Positions 26,080 to 40,238 of a stretch of DNA of 64,000 nt are shown in pieces (the first letter of the stretch is position 1; every line of letters starts with the position of its first letter). The stretch is from Diphasiastrum complanatum (lineage: Eukaryota > Streptophyta > Lycopodiopsida > Lycopodiales > Lycopodiaceae): the NCBI GenBank assembly GCA_029204225.1, contig CM055098.1:390501-454500 (forward strand). The letters are read 5' to 3'. The notes under the pieces were generated by a model. It was not told the DNA's origin. It saw nothing but the letters and a program-made list of their open reading frames with translations, and made no database searches. The position numbers and the translations under genes are program-made.

Positions 26080-26473
26080 TGTTCGAATGTTTAATGATAG
26101 CTTCGTAGATCGCAATAGTTCGCAAAAGAATGCTTTGATCGCAAAGAGAAGGAGCGCAAGAAAGCATAAACTCGCAGGTAGAAAGTGTAAAGAAGAAAAA
26201 TGAAAAATAACTCTGATAAGCAGTAGCGGTGTGGAAGGGATGATGACGTGGCATGGTGACTTGACATCTATCACTTCCATTATGGAGGACGTGCATGGCT
26301 TAGTGTTTGAAACTATAATTTGCCAGATCGATCTTTAATGACGGAAGACCGTTTGTGAAAAGAAAAAAAATAAATTAAGGAGAAACAATATCTGTGAGCG
26401 TACACACGTGTGAATAATGATGATCACGTGGCCATCCTCTTTAATGGAGGGATACAAAAAGTAGTTCAAGAGA

Positions 26474-26765
26474 TTCTTGAAAGATTCTTGAAAATATACT
26501 AGAAAGATTCTAGAAAGTTTCGCGAAACTTTCTCGAAGGATCTTTAAAAAAATGATACAGAAACTCACGAAAATTTCTCAAAAAACTGGGGAAAATGCTA
26601 GAAAAGATTCTAGAAAAATTCTCGAAAACGATTTACAAAAATTTGATTAACAAATTAGTGTTGCAAAAGAATCTCAAAAATACTTTTTAAAATGATATCG
26701 AAAGATTGAGAGAAGTCAAGAAAAATTCTCGAAAATTTCTAGAAAATTTCTAGAAAAGAAAAAAA
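26474..26765. repeat. 11-bp periodic array of TTCNNGAA palindromes
   Basis: TTCTTGAA at 26474 and 26485, an imperfect copy at 26497, TTCTAGAA at 26508, TTCGCGAA at 26519 and TTCTCGAA at 26530 sit one helical turn (11-12 bp) apart. Two more runs follow, near 26609 (two units) and ~26730-26760 (three units). The inverted TTCNNGAA core is the heat-shock-element dyad. The array lies just downstream of the integrase frame in the element's own orientation. Confidence 0.75.
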
Positions 26766-26769
26766 CAAT

Positions 26770-26885
26770 AATAAATAAAAGAAAAAAAAAGTCGCGAAAA
26801 AAAAAATTACACAAGATAAAAAATAATTCGCGATTAATTTCAGAAAAATACTAGAAAATAATAAGAATAAAAAAAAATTCTGGAC
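26770..26885. other. A-rich low-complexity segment
   Basis: Runs of A with scattered AATAA, next to the integrase C-terminus. It may be the element's 3' untranslated region. Confidence 0.35.
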
Positions 26886-28290
26886 AAAGGTAGTATTTCT
26901 TCAGTTTGGACCCGTTAATACATGTCGGTAATAGTTCACCTTCAAGTGACTGAAGTTGCACAGAACTATTGTCAAACACCTCTCTGACTTTATACGGTCC
27001 AAGCCATCGCATATAGAGTTTTCCAGGGAACTTTTGATGGCGACTATCATATATCAGCGCATAATCATCAGTTTTAGGATCACATTTTTTTATATGACTG
27101 TCATATTTCTTCTTTCTTTGTTTCTGGATTTCCTCCTTAATTTTTGTGAAGTCTCTCGAGCTTCAGCTAGTTTTTCAATATTAGTCAACCTTTCGTTTAC
27201 ACATTCTGCATCTGTTCGTTGAACTTGAATACGAAAGGTTTTCACCTCAAATTCAATTGGCAAAATAGGATGCATACCATATGTAAGAAAATATGGTGTA
27301 TGTTTCGACGTGATTTTTTCTATGTTGCGATAAGCCCAGAGAATTGATGGTAGTTTCTGATCCCAATCCGTTGCATGTGCAATAGTAATTTTAGTCAAGA
27401 TCTCACATAAGATTTTTAGCTCTTTCTGACCCGTTTGCTTTTGAATTATACGGTGTAGTTTTTCTGTGTTTGATCAAGAAATAGGTTGTCAGCAACCGTA
27501 TCGTATCATTTAGAAAATGTGTTCCTCGGTCACTTACTAGTTCGAGTGGACAACCATATCTTGTGATTATGCTTTTGAATAAGAACGTCGTGATAGTTTT
27601 CGCATCATTTCGTTTCATCGCCTCTGCTTCAACGTTCTTGGTAGCATAATCCGTGGCAACTAGAATATAACGACATTTCGTATGTCGGGTAACAGGTTTG
27701 ATTGGACCGACAAAGTCAATCCCCCACTTCTCGAATGGTGCAAGAGGCAGGATTGGTGTCAACGGCCAATTCATTGCTTTTGTAGGCTTACCAGATCTCT
27801 GGCATGGATCACATGAACGAATAAAATTTGATACATCATTGAACATTGTTGGCCACCAATACTTGGCAGTCAATATATTATTAACTGTATTCTTCAAAGC
27901 GAAATGTCCACCATCATCTTCTGAGTGTAAGGCTTTAACGACCTTTTTAATGTCTTCAGATTCGAGACATCTTCGTAGTTGATGGTCAGCACCAAGCTTG
28001 TACAGAACATTGTTAATAATTGTATAAGGTGCTACCTTATATTGAAAAATTGTCTTTTGCTCCAAATCGTAACCATCCGGATATATCTGATCCTTAAGAT
28101 AAGTAATAATATCAGAATATAACAAATTTGTAGATGAAATCTCAAATAAATGTTCGTCTGGAAAATCATCATTCATAGGGTCTTCAATTCTTTTGGTGCT
28201 GAGTCGCAATAGATAATCAGCATTCGTATGATATTTTCCTTGACGAAGCTCTACAAAGAACCTAGTGGCTGAGGTATATGAGTTTGACAA
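26886..28290 (-). pseudogene. gypsy RNase H end and integrase
   Basis: The open frame 28290-27403 reads the RNase H tail (VELRQGKYHTNADYLLRL). The HHCC zinc domain follows (ending RSCDPCQRSGKPTK), then the catalytic core with GIDFVGP, SDRGTHF and the Glu in SERAKNL, so all three acidic residues are present. A stop and frameshift follow; the rest (27398-26886) reads TPYFLTYG and the C-terminal GPYKV-type module. Frame breaks make it non-functional. It lies within the inverted segment and is the natural continuation of the RT at 24.1-25.1 kb. Confidence 0.88.
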
Positions 28291-28291
28291 G

Positions 28292-29937
28292 TACCACCGT
28301 CAACTCACGATGCAACTTATCACCTCAGAGAGGAAATCACTAGACTCTCTGAAGGAGTCCTTCGAGAAGATCGATTCGCTCGAATCAGACAACACGAAGC
28401 TGATCAAACAACATCGTTCTCTTGAAACATAGCTTCAGAATTTAATAAAGGAAGCTGATTCTTTGAAGCAGACCAATAAGATGATTCAGGCCAAGTCTGA
28501 CAATTTTCAGAATCAAAACAATTCTTTGAAGCAGCAACTTTTGGCTGCAAATCAACATAATGTCGCGCTCCAGAAACATCTATAGGAGGAGCAAATGACA
28601 AGATTAAGGCAGAAGCTACTTTGTCTCTAAGTACCACTGCAGGGTCAATCACTGTCGATCTCACGAAGCTGAACCAGCTCCAAGGCCAGATGCTCAAAAA
28701 TTTTCGAGTCGTGTTCTTACAACCGATCAAGGATGCAAAGACTCTTGTCGAGGAAGAGTTGGCGAAGCTGAAGGAGCGCTCCAGTGATGCCACCCCATCT
28801 TGCAGCGGGCCCGATGCACACGATGACTATCTTCAGGCCCTGCTGCAAATTGATGAACTCACATAGCAACTCCAAGCTATGCCTGCCTGCACCGGAGCCT
28901 CAGACCATCCAGAAATCTTGGAGGCTGTCGCGAAGGTTGACCAGCTCGAACAGGAGCTGTCGAATCAAAAGCAACAAATGGAAGATCAGAAGCTGGTTGC
29001 TGAGTTGCAAACTCAGGATTTGGTAACTACATCTACACAGCCAAAGCGAATGCGGAGAAATCAGTCGAAGGTATGTGTTGACAAATTCCGTGCATTTGCT
29101 GAACGCTTTTGGAAATGGTGTCCACATGCTTTTAATATTGAGTTGCAATGGCGTGTGGATTACATGATGCTACCATGCGCAGTAGGCGTCGCCTTCGACG
29201 ACTGGAAGCGACCGTGGGAGAAGGATGACTTTCTCTGGTTATGGGCCCAGTTTTCTATCGAGCAGAAAGGATGTCTCTGCTGGGGCATAATCCAGGGTAA
29301 ATTCCAGGTCATACCTTTCGGATCGGCAGAGTTATACATAGGCTCTTCGGCTATGTATGCTCTCGAATATATTTGTATCAAAGAACTTCAATTTTTGAGG
29401 AACGAAGATAATAAGCGACATTTTTGGAAGCGAAAGTCGCAGTTTCAGCTATACAAACCACAAGCTATTGCAGATTTAGGCGCATTCGACGATGCAGGTC
29501 TGCTGATAAATATAAATATGGCTTATCCGGAATTATTCAGTCTATATGTGGATTGGGAGCAAAACCTTGCAGAATATTTTGCGGAGATTAACCATAATTT
29601 GCAAGATAGAAGGAAGTCATTCCGTTATAAGCAATTCTGTACATATACATTTTGGCAGTTTGGTACCTTTGCCACGAAGACATTATTTTTTGTTCAAAAT
29701 CTTTATGTTAAAAGCAATTTTATTAGATTTTCAGCTTGTTACTGTAAAAAAATCATTCTACAAAGTGATTCAGATGAAGATACCAAGTTAACGCAGGAGC
29801 TGTTTGATGGAACATTAAAAAGTGAAGGGAGGAGGATGCATGTATGGGGAAAGTGCATATCCCCATACATTTGCAATTTATGTGCATTAGGGGTGGGCCC
29901 CAAAAAGATTTCCCACCCTCTCCCTCCCACCCACTAA
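28292..29937 (+). pseudogene. retroelement accessory ORF, C-terminal half with coiled coil
   Basis: The plus-strand frame opens at the inversion breakpoint. It is Leu/Lys/Glu/Gln heptad-rich for ~230 residues (for example SLKESFEKIDSLESDNTKLI and VDQLEQELSNQKQQMEDQKL), a clear coiled coil broken by three stops and a frameshift. From ~29050 to 29937 it stays open as a Trp/Phe-rich globular region (FRAFAERFWKWCPHAFNIEL, FDDWKRPWEKDDFLWLWAQF). I do not recognise that domain. It ends near a small hairpin. Position and frame show it continues the minus-strand N-half at 25.1-26.1 kb. Confidence 0.55.
29838..29871. repeat. hairpin TGTATGGGGA / TCCCCATACA
   Basis: Ten-base perfect arms around a nine-base loop, inside the final codons of the accessory ORF. 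Confidence 0.6.
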
Positions 29938-30349
29938 ATTCAAATATCTTCTTCTAAATTCAAATACTTGAAGTTTGAAGTTAAGGTTTTATTTTCTTCA
30001 CACACTTCAATGTGCTTTAAACTTTAACCTATAATCTTTATGACATGGCTTTCTTATTTATTTTGAATTACCAAAGTTTTTACCCATAAACCATGAACCA
30101 AATTTTTTTTCTTGACCACCTTAAACTACTTTTTTTTTTTTTCAATCCCCCAAATCCCTATCTTGGCCCCATTTCAAAAATGTTTACCCACAAGCCCAAA
30201 CTCACTAGCTTTAACTCCTAAATCGTTACCAACAAGCTTTTATTCATGGGCCGAAAAATGCACTGTTGAAAAAAAAAGAGGGGGATGGGGTGAGGGGAGC
30301 AAAAGAGACAATGAAAAGAGAAAAATAAGGGGGGAGGGAAGATTTGGAA

Positions 30350-30395
30350 CACACATGCATGCGTGTGCGCACACGTGCGCACACACATAACACAT
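30350..30395. repeat. alternating purine-pyrimidine tract (GTGCG/CACAC)
   Basis: Nearly unbroken purine-pyrimidine alternation for ~45 bases, including GCGTGTGCGCACACGTGCGC. It is a candidate for Z-DNA formation. Confidence 0.6.
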
Positions 30396-30603
30396 ACATC
30401 TATATAGAATAAAACTATTTAAGAGAGAATTCGAAAATTTTCGATGCCCAAAATCAGATTTTTTTGATACCCAAAATCAAACATCCACCCGTCGTACTTC
30501 GCCCACGTACATACGCACACATACATCGGCCACCCGTCAACGACCATCGGCTTTCCTCCTAAACCATCACTGCTCGCCCGTCAACAACGGGCACTCTTTA
30601 CTA

Positions 30604-30604
<1 letters not shown>

Positions 30605-30655
<51 letters not shown>
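30605..30655. repeat. (TA)n microsatellite
   Basis: Pure TA for 51 bases. Confidence 0.97.
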
Positions 30656-30660
<5 letters not shown>

Positions 30661-31563
30661 TTAGAAACAAATCGATTAAGAGAATGTAGGGATTTTGAAC
30701 TCTTCTTAAAATCTTGCAAATCCACCTTATAACAAGCAAATAGTAGAAAAAGAGCCCAACCATATAAAAGTTATTACTTGTTTTACTATTTTTCAATATG
30801 AGATTGTACACAATGATTCTCATATAGAAATTTATGTCAAATGTTGAAGTTCAAATCAATATCATGTCTTCTAATTTCGATTGTTATGAATGAATGGAAA
30901 CTCTCAACCAATTACTTTCAAAGTCAATTTCGTACAATCACACCTTAACTTTGTCTATGAACAAGGTAAAGAATAGGAAAAAATTGTAATAACATCCAAA
31001 TAGGAAAACCATTGCATTGCTCAAGGCCCTGAGCCCCTCAGCCACAAATGAAACACAGTACAACAACAGATTCTGCCTTCAAAGTTTAGCCTCCCTAACG
31101 AAGTTATGACCTAAAAGCCATTGTATTGATCTTAATGGCATGAAGGATTTTTAGCACCCCATGATTTGCATAGTTATAGAAACATAGGTACAACTATGCT
31201 GAGATAATGGGGACAACCCATGTAAAGCCCTCTTATAGCCACATTAGGAGCCTAGGCATGCCAAGAAATGGCACCCTAGAAATGTCAACTCAGCCATCTA
31301 ACTAGGCTGCTTCACCTAGATTGTTGAGTTGGAGTTTTAGATATTTCTAGTGACTAAAATCCCAACATGATGAGCCGCTAGAGGCACCTTAATTCCAATC
31401 TGCGGGCCCATTTTTCCCAAATACACATTCGAAACCAGCTCAACCTTGTTCTCCAAATCATGGCATTTCTAGCTCATCCAAGAACTCTATTTTTGTCATC
31501 CAAAAAGTGTAAACCTCATCCCAACCCTCATCCTAAATGAGGCAACTCTAGAAGTGTGTGTGG

Positions 31564-31669
<106 letters not shown>

Positions 31670-31745
31670 GGAGATGGCGTTGTTCCAGCACTCTGATCCA
31701 GCGTGGCTTCATCCTTGGTGATGGCTGCCTTGGATGCGCCTCTGC

Positions 31746-31891
<146 letters not shown>

Positions 31892-32137
31892 GCAATGGCG
31901 AGTTGTAGAAATGCGCTGCTGAAGATGAAAACCACCGCTACTACTGCCATAGATCTATGTGGGCTAGGTCAGCCGCTGAGGGGTGTGTGAAGAGCGCTGC
32001 CTTTGGAAACTTCCTCTTGGAAGAACGATGGCTGACTATGAGAGAGGCTAAGTTCACAATCTGGACTTTGATTTCAGCACAGGTCGCAATTAGTTCACAA
32101 TCAGGTCGCAATTATCGCAATCAGGCAGCGTGGAGGG

Positions 32138-32935
32138 GTGCTCCTGGCCTGCTCCAGCCATGGATACGGAATGGGCCACCACACGCCGAAAAGGCAACAA
32201 CAACCATTGTCTTCACCATCACCATCACCATCATCGCCATCTTCTACTCCCTTCAAGAATCTTTGCGGCACTTGCAGTGCTCCACCCCTTTCGGGATTGA
32301 TGACATTCATAAGTAATATGCAGGCGGATATGCTTGCACTCAAGGAACGGGTAAATCTACTTGAAACGGAAAATACCACTCTCAAGACGCAAATGGCAGT
32401 CTTAAACACTGCTTTGCAGGTGAACCCTGATCAAGTCAAAGCACTGGAGGAGAAAATTCAGACCTCGACAAAAAGTTGGGCCGAGATGCTCAAAAATACC
32501 AAAGCAAAAAGCAATAGGATGGTTTCACAGGCGATGGAAAAGCAAGCCAAATGAGAATACAAATCTCAAAACGTCCGCGTCAGAGGTCTTTTTGAAACCA
32601 ACCCCCTGCTTGCAGCCAAAGAACTTCTAGTCTCACTTTCCTATGAGGAAGAGGAAGATGTCGTGGAAGCAGCTTGGCACAGTAAGTTCGACTCTTCGGT
32701 TGTCTTCATCCGTTTCAAATACACTGATTATCGTAATGAAGTTCTTAAGCGTCATGGACGTCTTAAAGGCAGTAACGTTTTTGTCTATGAGGATCTAACT
32801 ACCTTACAATGGAAGGAATGGAAGCAGCTCATTGAGGAAGCAAATGCGATAGGGAAAAAGGTTATTTTTCGGGATGGTCGACATTTTCTAGTCACCCCAT
32901 CCGGAACTCATCACTCAGTGACGCCTCCTACATGA
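32138..32935 (+). pseudogene. L1 ORF1p-like protein (coiled coil plus RNA-binding domain), one in-frame stop
   Basis: One frame of ~265 codons is broken only by TGA at 32552-32554; no canonical start was chosen. The order is a Pro/Ser-rich N-terminus, then a heptad coiled coil (MQADMLALKERVNLLETENT, TLKTQMAVLNTALQ), a basic linker and, after the stop, NVRVRGLFE. The next part has beta-alpha features (SSVVFIRFKYTDYRNEVLKR, HGRLKGSNVFVYEDLT, then a helix and KKVIFRDGRHFLV). This order and the RVRG, KG-x-x-V-x-V-x-EDLT and closing strand signatures resemble the coiled coil-RRM-CTD layout of LINE-1 ORF1p (Transposase_22). No RT ORF follows; the downstream end is ~240 bases of non-coding DNA closed by AATAAAG and a CT array. 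The identity is inference from pattern. Confidence 0.5.
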
Positions 32936-33181
32936 GAGCCTTTTAGTCAATGTAGAATTTCTAAATTGTATTTAAAGTTGCCTCCTGCGTGAGAGCCTTT
33001 CATTGAATCTTATTGTTCAGAGTTAGGTTGAGAGTTAGAGCACCGAAGATATATTTTTCTCTTCTTAGTTAGTTTGGTTTTAGTTTTGTTGTTTTGATGA
33101 CATTGCTCCGTCTTGGTGCCATCCATTTTGATGTACTTGTTTCGTCTTATATGCCTTTGGGCATGGAAAAAGACGTTAATA

Positions 33182-35943
<2,762 letters not shown>

Positions 35944-36856
35944 TGTTGTAAAGCTGACTCCGGTGCACCCAGCATGCCCTGTAAGACTCTAAGGGGTGAC
36001 GCTCCCTAAGGTCCCAGAGCAAGTTAGAACGTCAAGGACTAAGCCTCCGACCTGTGGTGAGCCAGTCAAGTAGTCACAAGTCATGAGCTAGCTCTGGAGC
36101 TCGAGTCATGGCCTAGTCAGGAAGCAACTTGATTCTGCGGGACGGCTCCCGGCACCCATGTCCGGGAGCCAGACTGATTCTGCCAGGCTTGCCAGGCTTA
36201 ATCAGCAAAATAAAAACTAAGTCCTAAAAAGCGTGCTTTACCAGAAAGCACTATATTCCAGGAAAGAGGGGGTGCGAATCACACCAGAACTATAGGGGGA
36301 GTCCGACAGACAGAAACTTGGGCAGCTCAACCAGCGCAAAGAATCCCAGTCGCCAGGTCTCAGCTCCCTCTACCAGCACGAGTCAGGCACAATGCCCAGC
36401 ACGTGTTGGTGGCCCCTAGACTAGTCAGTCTATGTATGAATGTATCTTCTTCCAATTTTAATAAAGTTGATGCTTGGGGATGATTACCATTTCGGATTCG
36501 CCTCCGGGACTAGTCCAAGTGGAAGGACCTTTACTACAACCTTTTTGCATCGCCGGTGTCCAAGGGTCGACGTCACCAACGTGTGGCTTGCCGCTATGCC
36601 AATTGGTTAGTTTGGCGACCACTATGCCTTGGGGTTTCATGTGTGGCTTGTCTTTGCCTTTGGTTACCTTTTGGAGACGGATTCTAAGTTGGCTTTTGGG
36701 TTGGTTGGGATTCCAGTTTTCTTAAGTCTGAATGGTTAAGCTTGTTATGTTTCTAAGTTGGCTTTTACGTAAGTGCATGATGGATGAATGTTAGACTTAA
36801 GCACATGTTGGAGAAACCGCTCAAGTCCCAGCGCCCTTTGAGACGCCAACGCAACA
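35944..36856 (+). repeat. 5' LTR of family A element
   Basis: Starts TGTTGTAAAGCTGACT and ends GCAACA just before TGTGGTATCAGAGC. It is 913 bp, with AATAAAG at ~36460 as a possible polyadenylation signal. Its first ~190 bases match the 3' LTR. Confidence 0.8.
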
Positions 36857-36858
36857 TG

Positions 36859-36870
36859 TGGTATCAGAGC
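36859..36870 (+). other. primer-binding site (initiator tRNA-Met)
   Basis: TGGTATCAGAGC, the standard plant LTR-element site complementary to the 3' end of initiator tRNA-Met, two bases after the LTR end. Confidence 0.88.
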
Positions 36871-37680
36871 CGACTAGCCGGTCAGTTACGCAAGTCTCAC
36901 AGGGATGCCCACTTTTTGGGATTTGTCAGGACAATCGTTGTGCAAGGTGTTGTCCACAGTGTAAGCACGGGTGCGTCCACGGTCAGGGTGGTCGGCAGAA
37001 CGGGGGACTTGATGAGGCAAGGTGCTGCCCTTGAGGTGTAAGCATGATCAATTCTCGCGGTTCGGGCCTGGTGCCGTCTGCACGTAGGACAGATGAGACA
37101 ATGTGCTACCATTAGGTTGGTGAAAGCACGGTCTGTGCCTTGTGGGGTGCGAGATGACATATTCGAACTGTACGGGTTAACCATTGATACAGAGATGCTG
37201 CTCGAATTCGGGTGTAAAGCACAGGTGGTTAGCTGCCGGTGCGGAATAGTTGCCGATCGTTTAGCTATAAGGGCTATCGACCAAAAAGTGGTGGGGCGTG
37301 ACTGAGGCAATGTGCTGTTTAATGGTGAAAGCACGGATGGTTGGATGGATGTTTCCCCGTGGGCTAATTCTGTGATAGATTTGTGTGGGCGCGGCTAGGC
37401 AAAGGTCCTACGTCCGGTTTCAAGGGGAATGTGGCTTGAGAGGGATCCTCTGTGTTTGCTTTGATTGGTATGTTCCGTTTTTTTGGTGCTTGCTTGGACA
37501 CAAATAACCTGGTTCCTACTTGGCTCTCAAGTGATTGAGCGTGCTAGTTTGAGGAGGGGATATTTTTTATTGAAGCCGATTTAATAAAGAAGAAAAGAGA
37601 GCCGTGGGCCCGACTGACGGAGGGGAGAGTTTTCAAAAGGATAGAGGAGATAATCTGTTGGAAGTACACCTCTTACTAGA
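36871..37680. other. untranslated leader of family A element
   Basis: No frame with Gag-like content. Two or three similar phrases (GTGCTGCC/GTGCTACC... TGAAAGCACGG) recur at ~37020, 37100 and 37310, suggesting short internal duplications. Confidence 0.4.
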
Positions 37681-39753
37681 ATGAATGACCACCTTGATGA
37701 GTTGCGAGCATTGACAAACGGAGAGGAGCAGGTTCGAGAATACGGCTCCCACATGCATCGAGATGGCGCCAGATCCAAGTCAAGAAAGAAAGAGCGTATG
37801 CACTCCACAGTGGCACCTCCCCAAGAAGAGATGGGTGGCCCTTCTGAACCTACACCAAGAGACGAACCCATGCCAGAGGTGCAACAAGACCTCTTTGAAG
37901 TGAAGATGCAGCAATTCTTATCAAGTGCAATGATGGCTATGCTTAGTGAGGTGAAGAAGGACATAGAAACAGAAAGGAAAGAATGGCAAGCATCCCTGTG
38001 AGCCATGAACCATACTCAATTCGACCTTGCTAGAGAAATGAGAGACGAGCTAACACAGCTCAAAGCCATGTTTGAAGAACTAGAGGCAGCAAGAGGGAAT
38101 GTAGTGGCGCCTCCTCCACTGATACCAAGAGAACCACGAGCGCGAAACACAGAAGGCCCAAAGAAGACTGATAAAGTAAAAGCACCACCTACTTTCAAAG
38201 GAGAGCGTGACATTCGAATTGTGGAAGATTGGTTGTTTCACATGGACCATTACTTCCGTCTGATGAACACTCCTGAAGAAGAAAGAGTGGACTTGGCATT
38301 AGCATATTTTGAAGGCTACACTACAAACTGGTACCAGATGGTAGGAATGCAATTCCAGACATGGGACACGTTCAAAACCGCATTACGAGAGGAGTTCATA
38401 CCAAAGGATTCACACATGAGATTGAGGATAGAATTATCAAGGCTCAAGCAAAAAGGTTCATTGCAAGATTACCTCAATAAATTCAGATAGAGTGTATGGG
38501 TTATTGAAGATATGTCCGAGGAGGACAACACTCACTACCTTTTGTCTGGAATGCAGTCTTGGACCTGACGTGCAATAGACAACTACATGCCCCATGATTT
38601 CAATTCAACTATTTGGGCGGCTGAAATGGTTTGTGATTATGAGACCACATTGGCACCAACTGCTCCCTCAACCTCAACGAGAGTATTTAGTGGATCCAGG
38701 CCTAGTTCGAGTTTCTTTTCAAGGGGGAACTCAACTTCAAATGGCAACCAAGCCTCGAGTAGTGTGAACAAATTCCCAACAAAAACAGAGTTTAGCAACC
38801 AAGGCAACAATGGAGGGAACATGTTTCAGAGAAGAAACAATGCTGGACCTTCAACTAGTCACAACAACAGCTCACCAACAGTGGGCAGTTCCATGCGCTG
38901 TTTCAACTGTCATCGGCAAGGTCACTCTTGGAGGTCATGCCCCAAACCATTGAACAAGCAAATCATGGCTGCCATTGAAGGATTTGATAGGATGGAGAGA
39001 GAGACATTCGATCAAGAAGATGGTGAACATGATGATGAAGAAGACCCAAAAACGGATTTGATGGAGTCCCACCTGAATGCCTTACAACAGATAGGGGCAC
39101 TTGAGGCTTATCGTGAACATCTCATGGTGACTCCTGCGAGAGGATCAAAGTTGTTGTATTTGAAAGGCTGTATTCAAGACAGGATCATTCACCTCATGGT
39201 AGACCTGGGAGCGTCACATAACTACTTGTCAGAAAAGCTGGCAGGGGAATTGGGCATCCAATGTGAAGAAAATGTGATCGCTATTTGTGTGGAGACTGCG
39301 AAAGGTACAATGACCACTTGTAGATTGGCAACCAACCTACCAATCTCACTAGGCGCCTGGAAGAATCGACTAACGTTCACAATCTTGAAGATGGATGCCT
39401 TCGATGCTATCTTGGGATTAAGCTGGTTTAACGAACACGTGGTGGCCTTCTTGGCAAAAGGGGTTAACCTTGTGTTATTATATAATGACAGGAGACCTTG
39501 TGTCGTCAGAGCTATGCCAGGGGACCAACTAGAAAGGAACGACACAAATGAACGTGAGCCAACCATCCCTTCTAATCTCATTCACTTCTTTAACGAAGGG
39601 CAGCCAGCAGTGACAAGCCAACTGACATGGGACCAAATGGAGTCAACATTGCATGCAGTTTCTACATCAAAGGTGAATCCAAGTGCCGATGCAGAGCTCA
39701 AGGAGCTCAACTTGTGTGACCAAACGAAAGCTCATCTCTTTTATGAAGGATAG
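37681..39753 (+). pseudogene. gag-protease polyprotein of family A element, three in-frame stops
   Basis: A single frame of 691 codons is interrupted only by TGA (37999), TAG (38488) and TGA (~38566), with no frameshift. The order is an acidic/coiled N-terminus, then a Gag capsid domain (WLFHMDHYFRLMNTPEEERV, WDTFKTALREEFIPKD), an Asn/Ser-rich linker, then the CCHC knuckle CFNCHRQGHSWRSC. Next comes a retropepsin with HLMVDLGASHNYLS and AILGLSWF, where the usual catalytic D-(S/T)-G reads D-L-G. All three stops could arise by C-to-T or G-to-A change. The last ~45 codons are duplicated downstream. It is not functional as read. Confidence 0.85.
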
Positions 39754-39905
39754 CCAACAGTGACAAACCAGCTGACGCGAGGTCAAATGGAGCCAATATT
39801 GCCTGCAGCTTCTACATCAGAGGTGGATCCAAGTGCCGATGCAGAGATCAAGGAACTCAACCTGGACGACCAAACGAAAAACCTAGAGTCCTGGGGGACT
39901 CATCC
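39600..39905 (+). repeat. tandem duplication of ~150 bp at the end of the protease frame
   Basis: 39603-39750 and 39751-39900 align closely: CCA(G)CAGTGACAA, GACCAAATGGAG/GGTCAAATGGAG, GATCCAAGTGCCGATGCAGA and AACTCAACCTGG are shared. Confidence 0.8.
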
Positions 39906-40238
39906 AGACGTATGACAAAAACGACATATCTGAGGCTTAAGAGAGCCGTAAGTACCTTTTTCTTTCATGTTAATAAAGTAAGCCGCCTTTTCTTTTCCAT
40001 CGAAGGGGTGAGCTTCAGTCTAATATCTAAATGCAGTAGCTTTACATAGGTTTTACGTAAGTGAACTAGATCCACACTTTTCCTGTGCTGAGTGCAAAAA
40101 CAATGTTTTACTTCTCTTTACAATTGGTCTCCTTTGGCTGGTGAATCAAGCTTGGCCGGTGAATTAAGCTCGTGCCATGTGTCTTAGGTTCTAGTTTGGC
40201 CCTGATGAGGACATCAGCTTTCTCAAACGAGGGGAGGA

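Larger units (their letters stand above)
25120..28293. other. 3.17-kb inverted segment within a gypsy element
   Basis: The inversion limits carry a 5-bp inverted repeat, TACTT at 25120-25124 and AAGTA at 28289-28293. Reversing the segment between them joins two broken reading frames, each in phase and without a stop at the joint. One is RNase H (plus, ending 25122) to RNase H end-integrase (minus, from 28290). The other is accessory ORF N-half (minus, ending 25122) to C-half (plus, from 28292). Two independent frames restored by one event is strong evidence that the segment was flipped after the element inserted, or that the assembly flipped it. Confidence 0.8.

Noticed and set aside
36859-36870. 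Possible tRNA gene at TGGTATCAGAGC
   Set aside because: It is only the 12-base complement of a tRNA 3' end, with no cloverleaf around it, and acts as an LTR-element primer site.
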